In this document: piece after piece, positions 8,562 to 16,528 of the stretch
Layout: each line of letters starts with the position of its first letter
Position numbering within the stretch: the first letter of the stretch is position 1
Assembly (NCBI RefSeq): GCF_012371325.1
Contig: NZ_JAAZQX010000026.1
Coordinates: 1-35,561, forward strand
Length of the DNA stretch: 35,561 nt
Direction: 5' to 3'
From: Acinetobacter sp. A2
Lineage (GTDB): Bacteria > Pseudomonadota > Gammaproteobacteria > Pseudomonadales > Moraxellaceae
The notes under the pieces: generated by a model
What the model saw: only the letters and a program-made list of their open reading frames with translations
The model's database searches: none
Told to the model about the DNA's origin: nothing
Position numbers and translations under genes: made by a program

Positions 8562-9848
8562 TTATTGCATCATTTGTTTGGCAGTTTCATTACGGAATGC
8601 ACGCAAAATTTGTTGCCCTGCCCGACCCGTTGGTGACAACCCCAGTCGAATTTGCTCCTGACGAATCGCTTGACGGGTTTTGTCGCCAATTAAACCATCG
8701 ACATCACCAATGTCATAACCACGATTTAACAAAAAGCGTTGAATTTCTCGGCGTTCTGCACGAGATGTGCCCGCATCATCGGTTGGCCAAGCAGTGCGGA
8801 ATGCAGACTGCCCCATTAAACGATCAGACAAATGCGCAATCGCTAAAGCATAACTTTCTGCTGCGTTATAGCTATAAATTGCATCGAAGTTTCTAAACAC
8901 CAAGAACACAGGGCCATTAGCACCTGCAGGCGCCATTAAACCAGCCTGACTACTACCCGACAAATTGCCCTGAATTAAAGCTGAGCCATCTGCACGAGTT
9001 AATCCGCGGTTGACCCAACTACTTAGTGATTTTTTATTACGTCGCCCTTCTCCACTTAACGACATGCCGGCAGGAACATTCACCTCAAAGCCCCACGGCT
9101 GCCCTGTTTGCCAGCCACGGCGTTTTAAAAAGTTAGCAGTGGAAGCCAAAGCATCTGGAATACTGGAAACCAAGTCACGACGTCTATCACCATCAAAATC
9201 GACCGCCAATTCGTCATAGGTCGATGGCATAAACTGGGTATGTCCAAACGCCCCTGCCCATGAGCCTTTTAATTGTGATTCAGTGACATCACCACGTTGT
9301 AATAAACGCATGGTGGTAAAAAACTCGCCACGGAAATAACTTTGACGGCGTCCTTCGCAGCTCAAAGTACCCAATGTCTGTAATAATGGGTAGCGGCCAG
9401 AAATCGCACCAAAATTACTTTCCACACCCCAAACCGCCACCACAGTTTCGGCAGGTACGCCATAAGCTGCAGCAACACGATTCAACACTTCACGATGCTG
9501 CGCTAATTTTTGCTGTCCTAACTGTACCCGCTCATCATCGACCAGCCCTGATAGATAATCCCAGATTGGCGTGGAAAATTCAGGTTGATAATTTAAACGT
9601 TCAATCACCGAATAGTCTGGACTTAAATTTTGAGTGTAGCGGTCATAGCTACTGCCACTGACCCCTTTGGCAATGGCCTGACTACGTAAATTGGCCAAAC
9701 AACTCTGAAAATGATTTTGTGGTTGAAAATTGGCAGATGAACTGACCGCAGGTGTTACGGTCATGGTTTTTCCATTTATAATCAGCTCGGCCTGAACCTG
9801 AGTTGCTGCCATTGCAGCAGTCGCAAAAATCACAGCGAAACGATGCAT
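8562..9848 (-). CDS. lytic murein transglycosylase (MltB/SltB type) with peptidoglycan-binding domain
   Basis: A 428-residue periplasmic enzyme that cleaves the MurNAc-GlcNAc bond of peptidoglycan to give 1,6-anhydro ends. A signal peptide spans 1-20 (cleavage after VQA) with no lipobox, so it is soluble or loosely bound, unlike MltB itself. The SLT_2-type catalytic domain (about 45-340) has VWGVESNFG with catalytic Glu143, then YFRGEFFTTMRLL and the GAFGHTQFMPSTY signature. Residues about 365-425 form a PG_binding_1 domain (RRGYD-like start, GDVDGLIGDKTRQAI). AAAGGATATT precedes the ATG. The AT-rich repeat array begins 18 bases upstream of its start, so its promoter must lie within or beside the array. 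Confidence 0.92.
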   Translation of the reverse strand: MHRFAVIFATAAMAATQVQAELIINGKTMTVTPAVSSSANFQPQNHFQSCLANLRSQAIAKGVSGSSYDRYTQNLSPDYSVIERLNYQPEFSTPIWDYLSGLVDDERVQLGQQKLAQHREVLNRVAAAYGVPAETVVAVWGVESNFGAISGRYPLLQTLGTLSCEGRRQSYFRGEFFTTMRLLQRGDVTESQLKGSWAGAFGHTQFMPSTYDELAVDFDGDRRRDLVSSIPDALASTANFLKRRGWQTGQPWGFEVNVPAGMSLSGEGRRNKKSLSSWVNRGLTRADGSALIQGNLSGSSQAGLMAPAGANGPVFLVFRNFDAIYSYNAAESYALAIAHLSDRLMGQSAFRTAWPTDDAGTSRAERREIQRFLLNRGYDIGDVDGLIGDKTRQAIRQEQIRLGLSPTGRAGQQILRAFRNETAKQMMQ

Positions 9849-9986
9849 AATATCCTTTGATGTGCTTTGAATTTAAATCATGGCTTTACCATAACACCTT
9901 CAGCCTTAGAGATCAGATGAAAATCTGTAACTTTAAATTCATTTTCTCAATTTTAAATTCATATTTGGTTGTTGAATTTAAAAAAC

Positions 9987-9995
9987 TTATCCACA
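9987..9995 (+). promoter_or_regulatory. DnaA box (perfect) in the repeat array
   Basis: TTATCCACA, an exact match to the high-affinity DnaA box, a few bases after the repeat copy at 9974. All other exact boxes except its partner at 10088 lie in oriC, 19 kb away. Confidence 0.75.
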
Positions 9996-10087
9996 AGTAC
10001 TATATTTTTTATTTTTAAATTCAAAATTACAGCCAAGCAGCCGGCTTATAAATTTAAAAGTTTGAATTTAAATTAAGATGAGTAAAG

Positions 10088-10096
10088 TTATCCACA
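10088..10096 (+). promoter_or_regulatory. second DnaA box (perfect) in the repeat array
   Basis: TTATCCACA, same orientation as the box at 9987 and 101 bases from it. It lies between repeat copies at 10064 and 10134. Confidence 0.75.
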
Positions 10097-10372
10097 AAAC
10101 TGGATATATTGCATTTCCCGAAGTAATTGATTTGAATTTAAAAGCAGTTTTTTTAAATTTAAAAACAACAACAACCAACACTTTTTATTTAAATTCAAAA
10201 CTATTTACCCATTTTTAAATTCACTCTCCATGTTTAAATTCAAAGTTACACCACAGCTTTAAATTTAAAACACGCCATTTGAATTTAAAGTTTTGAATTC
10301 ATTACTACTGTTTTTTCTAAGCAAACTTGTTTGTATTTTTATTAAGAGCCGCTGTTGGATACAATTGTTTGT

Positions 10373-10402
10373 GTTGATTAAAGCAAATTTATCTTAATCA
10401 AC
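10373..10402. repeat. inverted repeat, possible operator
   Basis: Arms GTTGATTAA / TTAATCAAC (9 bp, perfect) with a 12-base gap between the repeat array and the purK terminator. It could be a regulator site or an RNA hairpin; no gene starts nearby on the plus strand. The rest of 10290-10500 shows nothing I can name. Confidence 0.4.
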
Positions 10403-10502
10403 CCAGAATTGCAGGGTCAATTGGCTACAGATAAACGGTAGAAAGTATTGAAATAGTAAGATTTAAAATTTGTTGCACTTCATTTGAGAATCTAAGAGAG
10501 AA

Positions 10503-10530
10503 AAAAAGCGCTCAATCTTGAACGCTTTTT
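10503..10530. terminator. rho-independent terminator after purK
   Basis: Arms AAAAAGCG / CGCTTTTT with inner TCA/TGA pairing, A tract on the left and T tract on the right, 26 bases after the purK stop on the minus strand. The symmetric tracts let it work in both directions. Confidence 0.75.
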
Positions 10531-10555
10531 TATAATTTTTCGATTATGTATAGGC

Positions 10556-11677
10556 TTAGATACACATATCTTCACTGAGTGCCAAAGGATTTGGCAAAAT
10601 TTTTGCCAACTGGCGGCATAAATCTGTCAATTCAGCAGCATCATTCGGCATTAAAGTAATATGCCCAATTTTACGGCCTTCACGCTCAGTTTTATTGTAT
10701 AGGTGCAAATGTGCGCCATGTAATGCCAATACATCTTCAGTTTTTGGATGCTTGCCAATAATATTGACCATTACCGTTGGACGTACTACTTCGGTTGAAC
10801 CTAATGGTAGTCCTGCCACAGCACGAATGTGGTTTTCAAACTGAGAGCACACCGCACCTTCAATAGACCAGTGACCAGAGTTGTGTACGCGTGGTGCCAT
10901 TTCATTGGCATACAAACCTTGTTCAGTCACAAACAATTCTAGTGTCAACACACCCACATAATTCAAATGATTGAGTAGGCGAGTGATATATTCCTGCGCC
11001 ATAGGCTGCAAGTCTGCACTGTTTGGTGCAGGTACAATTGAATGTGACAAAATACCATTGTGATGATGGTTTTCTGCCAATGGCCAAGTTTTCACTTCAC
11101 CTTGCTGACCACGCACCGCAATAATAGAGACTTCACGTGAAAAGCTAACAAAACTTTCTGCAATCAGGCTACCTGCAGGGCCTAATTCTGCCCAAGCTTG
11201 TTCAATTTGATCCGCACTGCGCAGTACAAATTGACCTTTGCCATCATAGCCGCCTGTAGCAGTTTTTAGCACAATCGGCAGACCGAGTTCAGCTACAGCA
11301 GCCTGTAAACTTTCCAGTGAGTTGACTGCTTTATACGGCGCAACAGGAATTGCCAATTCATCAAATAAGCCTTTTTCCAGCAAGCGGTTTTGTGCAATCG
11401 CTAAGGCCTGACGTGGTGGATGTAAGTCTTTGTGCTTAATCAAGACATCTACATCTACCAATGGCGTATTTTCAAATTCAAGACTGAATACATCAGCACT
11501 GTGTATAAAATTTTGAAGGCTATTTTCGCTTTTACTGGCAAATACCTGCCCTAAAGCTGCTGCAGGGCAATCTGAACTGGCTTCAAAAAAGGTACATTGA
11601 ATATTTAGCGGTAAAGCCGCTTGTGCCATCATACGGCCCAGCTGTCCACCACCAAAAATACCGATGGTCTTATCCAT
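10556..11677 (-). CDS. purK: 5-(carboxyamino)imidazole ribonucleotide synthase PurK
   Basis: A 373-residue ATP-grasp enzyme of purine synthesis that carboxylates aminoimidazole ribonucleotide with bicarbonate and ATP to N5-CAIR. The N-terminal motif IGIFGGGQLGRMM is at 5-17. The ATP-grasp region includes LKTATGGYDGKGQF near 135-150, ESFVSFSREVSIIAVR near 195 and NEMAPRVHNSGHW near 263-275. Length is normal. It follows purE by 14 bases on the same strand, so the two form an operon whose products pass N5-CAIR directly onward. A terminator closes the unit. Confidence 0.97.
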   Translation of the reverse strand: MDKTIGIFGGGQLGRMMAQAALPLNIQCTFFEASSDCPAAALGQVFASKSENSLQNFIHSADVFSLEFENTPLVDVDVLIKHKDLHPPRQALAIAQNRLLEKGLFDELAIPVAPYKAVNSLESLQAAVAELGLPIVLKTATGGYDGKGQFVLRSADQIEQAWAELGPAGSLIAESFVSFSREVSIIAVRGQQGEVKTWPLAENHHHNGILSHSIVPAPNSADLQPMAQEYITRLLNHLNYVGVLTLELFVTEQGLYANEMAPRVHNSGHWSIEGAVCSQFENHIRAVAGLPLGSTEVVRPTVMVNIIGKHPKTEDVLALHGAHLHLYNKTEREGRKIGHITLMPNDAAELTDLCRQLAKILPNPLALSEDMCI

Positions 11678-11691
11678 AGTAATTGTCCCGC

Positions 11692-12204
11692 TTAAGCCTG
11701 ACCTGGAATATTGTTGCTTGAGACTTTCTCAGTTTGCGCAGCACGGAAATTAGCAACATTTGTTGCAATCTCTGGACGGGTTAAACCTAAAATCTGTGCA
11801 GCCATAATTGCGGCATTGGTCGCACCCGCTGGCCCAATCGCCAAAGTACCTACCGCAATACCCGCAGGCATTTGCACAATTGAAAGTAATGAATCGACAC
11901 CATTTAAAATAGAAGATTTTACAGGTACACCCAACACAGGTAAGTCAGTTTTGGCTGCACACATGCCTGGTAAATGTGCTGCACCGCCTGCGCCTGCAAT
12001 GATCACCTGAATACCACGCTCACGTGCTTGTTCAGCATATTCAAATAAGCGGTCTGGGGTACGGTGTGCAGAAACGACTTCCGCTTCAAATGGGACACCA
12101 AGCTGCTTCAGCATATTGGCAGTGTGTTCGAGAGTTGCCCAATCCGATTGAGAACCCATGATAATTCCAACGAGAGGAGCGTCTTGTGCAGCGGCCGCAT
12201 TCAT
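11692..12204 (-). CDS. purE: N5-carboxyaminoimidazole ribonucleotide mutase PurE
   Basis: A 170-residue class I PurE that converts N5-CAIR to CAIR in de novo purine synthesis. The substrate-binding signature [10 protein letters not shown] is at 13-22, followed by [16 protein letters not shown] and [13 protein letters not shown]. These are the phosphate- and base-binding loops of the octameric enzyme. Both the first ATG and length fit the family, with a short variable N-terminus. purK follows after 14 bases. A sigma-70 promoter lies about 75 bases upstream. Confidence 0.97.
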   Translation of the reverse strand: MNAAAAQDAPLVGIIMGSQSDWATLEHTANMLKQLGVPFEAEVVSAHRTPDRLFEYAEQARERGIQVIIAGAGGAAHLPGMCAAKTDLPVLGVPVKSSILNGVDSLLSIVQMPAGIAVGTLAIGPAGATNAAIMAAQILGLTRPEIATNVANFRAAQTEKVSSNNIPGQA

Positions 12205-12278
12205 TACAAATATTCCAGAAACGAAACTAAGGAAAGATAAATTCAGGCGAGAAAGCCAAGCTTGAATAAGAACTCCAC

Positions 12279-12306
12279 ATTATAGACTGATTTTTCGACT
12301 TGTTAA
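12279..12306 (-). promoter_or_regulatory. sigma-70 promoter of purEK
   Basis: On the minus strand TTAACA (12301-12306), a 16 bp spacer and a perfect TATAAT (12279-12284). It is correctly placed and oriented for purE, with a leader of about 70 bases. I saw no PurR-type operator. Confidence 0.7.
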
Positions 12307-12429
12307 AATTGAACACAGCCACCAAGTAGGCTTTTTTCATTATTTTTATCGGCTAAGTGCTGAACAATCTAAAATCTATAAACTTAATAGGGGATTCCCA
12401 AACCTGTTTAAGTCAGAATTCCCCGATTT

Positions 12430-12771
12430 TTAGGGAGTACGAAACACAAAATACACGCAGCCGCATAAGCATAAAGCTGCCCACACATAATCCAGTTTAA
12501 AAGGCTGCTTAAATAAAAAAATCATAAATGGTACAAAAACCAGTAAGGTCACAACTTCTTGGGTAATTTTCATTTGACCGACCGCCCAACCATGCTGTGC
12601 CAACAAACGGGTCGCAGGAATCATCAAGCTATATTCAAACAGGGCAATCACCCAACTGAATAAAATGGCCTGCCACAGCGGTGCATCGTGCGGTAAAAAC
12701 TTGAGATGACCATACCAAGCCAAGGTCATAAAACAGTTTGCAATCACCAAAAGTAAAAGTGCCGAAGACAT
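12430..12771 (-). CDS. small DMT-type membrane protein (DUF486)
   Basis: A 113-residue inner-membrane protein with four predicted membrane helices (about 3-20, 34-51, 68-86 and 94-110). The pattern NCFMTLAWYGHLKF, then FSWVIALFEYSLMIPATR and GQMKITQEVVTL, is typical of the DUF486 family (PF04342), a half-size relative of drug/metabolite transporters. These probably work as dimers, but the substrate is unknown. It appears to be a single-gene unit, divergent from mpl with 269 bases between them. Confidence 0.82.
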   Translation of the reverse strand: MSSALLLLVIANCFMTLAWYGHLKFLPHDAPLWQAILFSWVIALFEYSLMIPATRLLAQHGWAVGQMKITQEVVTLLVFVPFMIFLFKQPFKLDYVWAALCLCGCVYFVFRTP

Positions 12772-13040
12772 TGTGCCGTACTATCTAAAAAGTTCAGTTT
12801 ATTTTACGGGGATTCGACCTTAAAAATACACGTAGACAAATTTTTTATCTTCTACTGAATTTTAAGCACTGCCATCGTCACATATCTGCTTAGATCTCAC
12901 TTTAAAAATCATGCTGTCTAGATACAAGAATCACTATCTTTTCGCCAAAACCCTTGCTATCGTTGCTTCAAATCAAATTAATCACGACAACAGCACAACA
13001 GATAAGTGATGTGTCTATAAAAGCAGTGGAGTAAGGCGGA

Positions 13041-14411
13041 ATGCATCTGCATATTTTGGGTATTTGTGGCACATTTATGGGCTCTTTGGCACTTTTGGCC
13101 CGCGATTTAGGACATACCGTCACAGGTTCGGACCAAAACGTATATCCACCGATGTCGACCCAACTAGAAAATGCAGGCATTACCTTAATGCAAGGCTATG
13201 ACCGCAGCCATTTACAACCGCATCCTGATTTGGTGATTGTCGGCAATGCCATGAAACGCGGGATTGATGCGATTGAATACATGCTCAATGCAGGTTTGCC
13301 GTATATTTCTGGCCCACAGTTTCTGGCCGATCATGTCTTGCAAGGCAAGCACGTACTGGGCGTTGCAGGTACACACGGTAAAACCACCACCACCACCATG
13401 CTGGCGTGGGTGTTAGATCAGGCAGGCTTAGAACCTGGCTTTTTAATTGGCGGTGTTCCGTTGGGCTTTAGCGAAAGTGCACGTTTAGGTGCTGGCAAAT
13501 ACTTCTGTGTAGAAGCCGATGAATACGACTCTGCATTTTTTGATAAACGTTCCAAGTTCGTCCATTACCACCCTAAAACAGCTATTTTAAATAATCTTGA
13601 ATTTGACCATGCCGATATTTTTGATGATTTGGCTGCAATTCAGAAACAATTCCATCATTTAGTGCGTACCATTCCAAGTGAAGGCCGCATTATTGCCCCA
13701 ATTACAGAAAGTCATATTGATGAAGTGCTGGAGATGGGTTGCTGGACGCCTGTGCTGCGTACTTCGCTCGATGCACAGCCAAATGCAGAACTGTATGCAG
13801 AACAACTTGCAGCAGATGGTTCACACTTTAACGTCCTACAAAATGGTGTAATCAAAGGTGAAGTACACTGGAATATGACAGGGCAGCACAGTGTTGCCAA
13901 TGCTTTAGCCACCATTGCCGCTGCTGAGCATGTCGGTGTTTCAATTGAAACAGCATGTATTGCGCTATCCAATTTTGGTGGGGTCAAGCGCCGTATGGAA
14001 TTACTCGGTACACCGCGCGGCATTGAAGTGTACGATGACTTTGCCCACCATCCAACGGCCATTGAAACGACACTCGAAGGTGCACGCAAACGTTTAGGTG
14101 AACGTAAATTGTGGGCAATTATCGAACCACGCTCTAACACCATGCGCATGGGTAGTCACAAAGATGGCTTAGCCTATTCGGCACGTTTGGCCGATGCTGT
14201 GATCTGGTATCAACCTGAAGGCTTAGACTGGGATTTACAACCCGTGGTTGCCGCGGCCGACAATCATGCTGTGGTGGCCAATACTTTGGATGAGATCATT
14301 CAAACCATCGTCAGCCAAGCAGGTGAGGGCGATGCAGTCGTGATTATGTCTAATGGTGGGTTTGGTGGCTTGCACCAAAAACTGATGCAAGCATTGCAAC
14401 ACAGCGCTTAA
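13041..14411 (+). CDS. mpl: UDP-N-acetylmuramate:L-Ala-gamma-D-Glu-meso-DAP ligase Mpl
   Basis: A 456-residue Mur-ligase-family enzyme of peptidoglycan recycling. It attaches the salvaged tripeptide L-Ala-gamma-D-Glu-meso-diaminopimelate to UDP-MurNAc. The N-terminal Rossmann start MHLHILGICGTFMGSLALLARDLG is at 1-24, written here in one piece only for its first 20 residues: MHLHILGICGTFMGSLALLA. The ATP loop GTHGKTT is at 110-116, followed by the EADEYDSAFFDKRSKF carbamate-region motif and EVYDDFAHHPTAIETTL, which separate Mpl from MurC. The start ATG follows AAGGCGGA. A terminator follows directly. It fits functionally with the lytic transglycosylase at 8562, whose products feed recycling. 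Confidence 0.95.
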   Translation: MHLHILGICGTFMGSLALLARDLGHTVTGSDQNVYPPMSTQLENAGITLMQGYDRSHLQPHPDLVIVGNAMKRGIDAIEYMLNAGLPYISGPQFLADHVLQGKHVLGVAGTHGKTTTTTMLAWVLDQAGLEPGFLIGGVPLGFSESARLGAGKYFCVEADEYDSAFFDKRSKFVHYHPKTAILNNLEFDHADIFDDLAAIQKQFHHLVRTIPSEGRIIAPITESHIDEVLEMGCWTPVLRTSLDAQPNAELYAEQLAADGSHFNVLQNGVIKGEVHWNMTGQHSVANALATIAAAEHVGVSIETACIALSNFGGVKRRMELLGTPRGIEVYDDFAHHPTAIETTLEGARKRLGERKLWAIIEPRSNTMRMGSHKDGLAYSARLADAVIWYQPEGLDWDLQPVVAAADNHAVVANTLDEIIQTIVSQAGEGDAVVIMSNGGFGGLHQKLMQALQHSA

Positions 14412-14427
14412 ACCATTAATTTCATTT

Positions 14428-14462
14428 AAAGGCCGTGTTTTGCAAAAAATACGGCCTTTTTT
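14428..14462 (+). terminator. rho-independent terminator after mpl
   Basis: Stem AAAGGCCGT / ACGGCCTTT, extended inward by U-A pairs to a GCAA tetraloop (14442-14445), then a T tract. It is 17 bases after the mpl stop. Confidence 0.9.
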
Positions 14463-14627
14463 ATATATTATAAATTTATATATTATTTTTAAAAAGCAAC
14501 GATTTTGCTAATGAACTTGTCATCTTGTCCTGTTACCTTAGAAGAATAACATCCTGCGAGCATGACAATTGCAACAGGTTGGCTGCTGGATGTCTTTCAT
14601 CATAATCACTAAAGAAGGATAGTCACA

Positions 14628-15713
14628 ATGTCAAAAACAATGAAAGCCATGGTCTATCACGGCGCTAATGATATCCGTTTTGAAGATCGACCTCGTCCAG
14701 AAATTCTACAACCGACTGATGCGGTGATTCGCCTGACCAAAACCACAATTTGCGGTACTGACTTAGGTATCTGGAAAGGTAAAAACCCTGAAATTCAAGA
14801 GACAGCCGTAGCTAAAACAGGCAATTTTGATGGTCGTATTTTAGGTCACGAAGGTATTGGGATTGTAGAAGAAGTCGGTTCTGCTGTTAAAAACTTCAAA
14901 AAAGGCGACAAGGTGATTATTTCCTGCGTCAGCCGTTGTGGTACCTGTGAAAACTGTCAAAAGCAACTCTATGCACACTGCCGTAATGAAGGCGGTTGGA
15001 TTATGGGCTATATGATTGACGGTACCCATGCAGAATATGTGCGCACCCCATTTGCAGACACTTCTTTGTATTTATTACCTGAAGGCTTAAATGAAGAAGT
15101 TGCTGTATTCTTGTCAGATGTATTGCCAACTTCACATGAAATTGGTGTGCAATATGGTGATGTCAAACCAGGTGATACCATTGCAATTGTAGGTACAGGC
15201 CCGATTGGTATGGGGTGTTTGCTTACCGCACAATTCTATTCTCCTGCACAAATTATTGCAGTAGATATGGATGATAACCGCTTGGCAATGGCCAAAGAGC
15301 TAGGTGCAACCCATACGGTAAACTCAGCCAAAGAAGACGCTGTACAACGCATTTTAGAAATTACGGGTGGCCGTGGTGTTGACTGTGCCATGGAAGCTGT
15401 CGGTATCGAAGCAACTTGGGACATCTGCCAAAATGTAGTGAAAGAAGGCGGACATATTGCCAACGTGGGCGTACATGGCAAGTCTGTGAACTTTGAGTTG
15501 AATAAACTCTGGATTAAAAACTTAACCATCACTACAGGCTTGGTGAATGCCAACACCACAGGCATGCTGTTAAAAACATGCTGTTCAGGTAAATTACCTT
15601 TGGAAAAACTGGCAACCCACCATTTCAAATTTGCAGAATTTGAAAAAGCCTATGATGTGTTTAAACATGCTTCAGATGAAAAAGCCCTGAAAGTGATGAT
15701 TAATTACGAATAA
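14628..15713 (+). CDS. zinc-dependent alcohol dehydrogenase family protein
   Basis: A 361-residue medium-chain dehydrogenase. The catalytic zinc site is Cys42 (in CGTD) with the GHE motif His74/Glu75. The structural zinc cysteines are 104, 107, 110 and 118. The Rossmann NAD(P) loop GTGPIG is at 189-194, followed by AVDMDDNRLAMAKELGA; the acidic residue after the second strand favours NAD over NADP. The closest relatives oxidise secondary or short-chain alcohols, but the substrate cannot be fixed here. AAGGAT precedes the ATG. It is a single gene with its own terminator; no regulator sits beside it. In 14463-14627 I see no supportable feature. Confidence 0.93.
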   Translation: MSKTMKAMVYHGANDIRFEDRPRPEILQPTDAVIRLTKTTICGTDLGIWKGKNPEIQETAVAKTGNFDGRILGHEGIGIVEEVGSAVKNFKKGDKVIISCVSRCGTCENCQKQLYAHCRNEGGWIMGYMIDGTHAEYVRTPFADTSLYLLPEGLNEEVAVFLSDVLPTSHEIGVQYGDVKPGDTIAIVGTGPIGMGCLLTAQFYSPAQIIAVDMDDNRLAMAKELGATHTVNSAKEDAVQRILEITGGRGVDCAMEAVGIEATWDICQNVVKEGGHIANVGVHGKSVNFELNKLWIKNLTITTGLVNANTTGMLLKTCCSGKLPLEKLATHHFKFAEFEKAYDVFKHASDEKALKVMINYE

Positions 15714-15734
15714 ACTAGACTGAACTGTACTCAA

Positions 15735-15770
15735 CAAGCCAATTCATATTTTGTGGATTGGCTTGTTTTT
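15735..15770 (+). terminator. rho-independent terminator after the alcohol dehydrogenase
   Basis: Arms CAAGCCAAT / ATTGGCTTG with a 13-base loop, followed by TTTTT, 21 bases after the stop codon. On the minus strand there is no U tract, so it does not serve the convergent GNAT gene. Confidence 0.8.
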
Positions 15771-15853
15771 CTTGAGATACATCAAAATAAACACTTTAGC
15801 CCAACATGTTCTAAAGTCTGAGCTCATTGAAGGTGAGTAGTTGTTTAAATACA

Positions 15854-16135
15854 CTAAGCCACTACATCAGCAAATTCAGCTTCACGTTGGAACATCACAT
15901 CAACATAGGAGCAGGTTGGGACAATTTTAAGCTGCTTTTCACGTGCAAATGCAACTAAGGCATCTAATAATTGACGTGCTACACCTTGTCCACGCAAGGA
16001 GTTATCTACCCAAGTGTGATCTGCCACTATGGTCGCTTCATTTTGATATTGATAAGTAATTTCAGCGATATGCCGACCATCACGTTCAATAAAAAATTCA
16101 CCGCCACGTTGGGTTTCTTGATGTTGAATTTGCAT
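15854..16135 (-). CDS. GNAT family N-acetyltransferase, short YjdJ-like type
   Basis: A 93-residue minimal GNAT of the Acetyltransf_CG type (PF14542). It has the beta strand GEFFIERDGRHIAEITY, then HTWVDNSLRGQGVARQLLDAL with the acetyl-CoA loop RGQGVA near 48-53, and KIVPTCSYVDVMF, where CSYV is the family's usual end motif. Length is normal for this small class. The acetyl acceptor is unknown. It converges with the alcohol dehydrogenase and is divergent from alx, with the riboswitch region between. Confidence 0.87.
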   Translation of the reverse strand: MQIQHQETQRGGEFFIERDGRHIAEITYQYQNEATIVADHTWVDNSLRGQGVARQLLDALVAFAREKQLKIVPTCSYVDVMFQREAEFADVVA

Positions 16136-16277
16136 AAATCACCTATCACACTAAATCTATTTTTTAAATTTGCCACATTCAGCAAAAATGTATTGTGCTA
16201 ATTTGTACATAGCTAGCATCGCTCTAGCACAGAAAAAATTGCACTCTATTTAAAATTATGTAATTCTTTGCACAGAT

Positions 16278-16293
16278 TTAGGCCATGGCCTAA
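16278..16293. promoter_or_regulatory. perfect 16 bp palindrome upstream of the riboswitch
   Basis: TTAGGCCATGGCCTAA is fully self-complementary. It lies 20 bases before the conserved riboswitch core and between the divergent GNAT and alx genes. A dimeric repressor site is possible, or an RNA stem in the leader. I could not place a confident promoter for alx next to it. Confidence 0.45.
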
Positions 16294-16312
16294 TCCCAAA
16301 TTGTTTGAACAA

Positions 16313-16440
16313 GGGGAGTAGCCTCCTCCAAACGTTAAAATCAATTTTAACGTGTCAGCGTTTCGTCATTACACTTTGCAAAAAGTCGGACGCTGAGCAT
16401 CGTGCCTGAATACATAAAAATTTCAGCACGATGTAGGCAA
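16313..16440 (+). ncRNA. yybP-ykoY-type manganese riboswitch (aptamer)
   Basis: The leader of alx carries the hallmark GGGGAGTAG at 16313-16321. A 9 bp hairpin follows (ACGTTAAAA / TTTTAACGT, 16332-16353), then a helix CAGCGT / ACGCTG (16356-16395) enclosing the second conserved loop region. A further strong hairpin (CATCGTGC / GCACGATG, 16398-16433) links to the terminator. Family knowledge: this class senses Mn2+ and controls TerC-type exporters such as E. coli alx. Exact boundaries are approximate, and the upstream P1 strand was not resolved. Confidence 0.82.
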
Positions 16441-16441
16441 G

Positions 16442-16500
16442 ACCTTGATCATGTTGTTACAGATGTTTTATATCATCTGACAACGGGTCAAGGTTTTTTT
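16442..16500 (+). terminator. riboswitch expression-platform terminator
   Basis: ACCTTGA / TCAAGGT form the outer stem (16442-16448 with 16488-16494). An inner helix pairs GTTGTTACAGATG with CATCTGACAAC, and seven T residues follow (16494-16500). It ends 28 bases before the alx start, so it must be read through for expression. This fits transcriptional control by the upstream aptamer. Confidence 0.85.
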
Positions 16501-16528
16501 GTGGCCAATTGTCGGATGCGGAGATTGT

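Larger units (their letters stand above)
9866..10289. repeat. array of 11 copies of TGAATTTAAA with interspersed DnaA boxes
   Basis: The 10-mer TGAATTTAAA occurs five times forward (cores at 9869, 9974, 10064, 10134, 10281) and six times reversed as TTTAAATTCA (9932, 9952, 10014, 10188, 10214, 10233) in 424 bases. Seven copies extend to the near-palindrome TTTGAATTTAAA. Three AAATTTAAA variants (10050, 10155, 10261) fill gaps. Two perfect DnaA boxes lie among them. The same 10-mer occurs in oriC at 28784 and 29035 and nowhere else I found. The region 9849-10555 holds no gene. A multi-copy binding site for a dimeric DNA-binding protein is the most natural reading. Confidence 0.88.

Noticed and set aside
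11128..11143. TTCACGTGAA palindrome in purK as a fourth parS
   Set aside because: Only the inner 10 bases fit; both outer sides of the 16-mer are wrong (11 of 16 match).
12390..12424. Inverted GGGGATTC / GAATTCCCC as a terminator after the DUF486 gene
   Set aside because: The arms need a bulge, the loop is long, and the U tract is poor in both directions.
15935..15950. TTTCACGTGCAA in the GNAT gene as parS
   Set aside because: One half-site is broken, and the flanks do not match.
15971..16201. Plus-strand frame of 76 codons over the GNAT gene
   Set aside because: It is a shadow of a recognised gene on the other strand.
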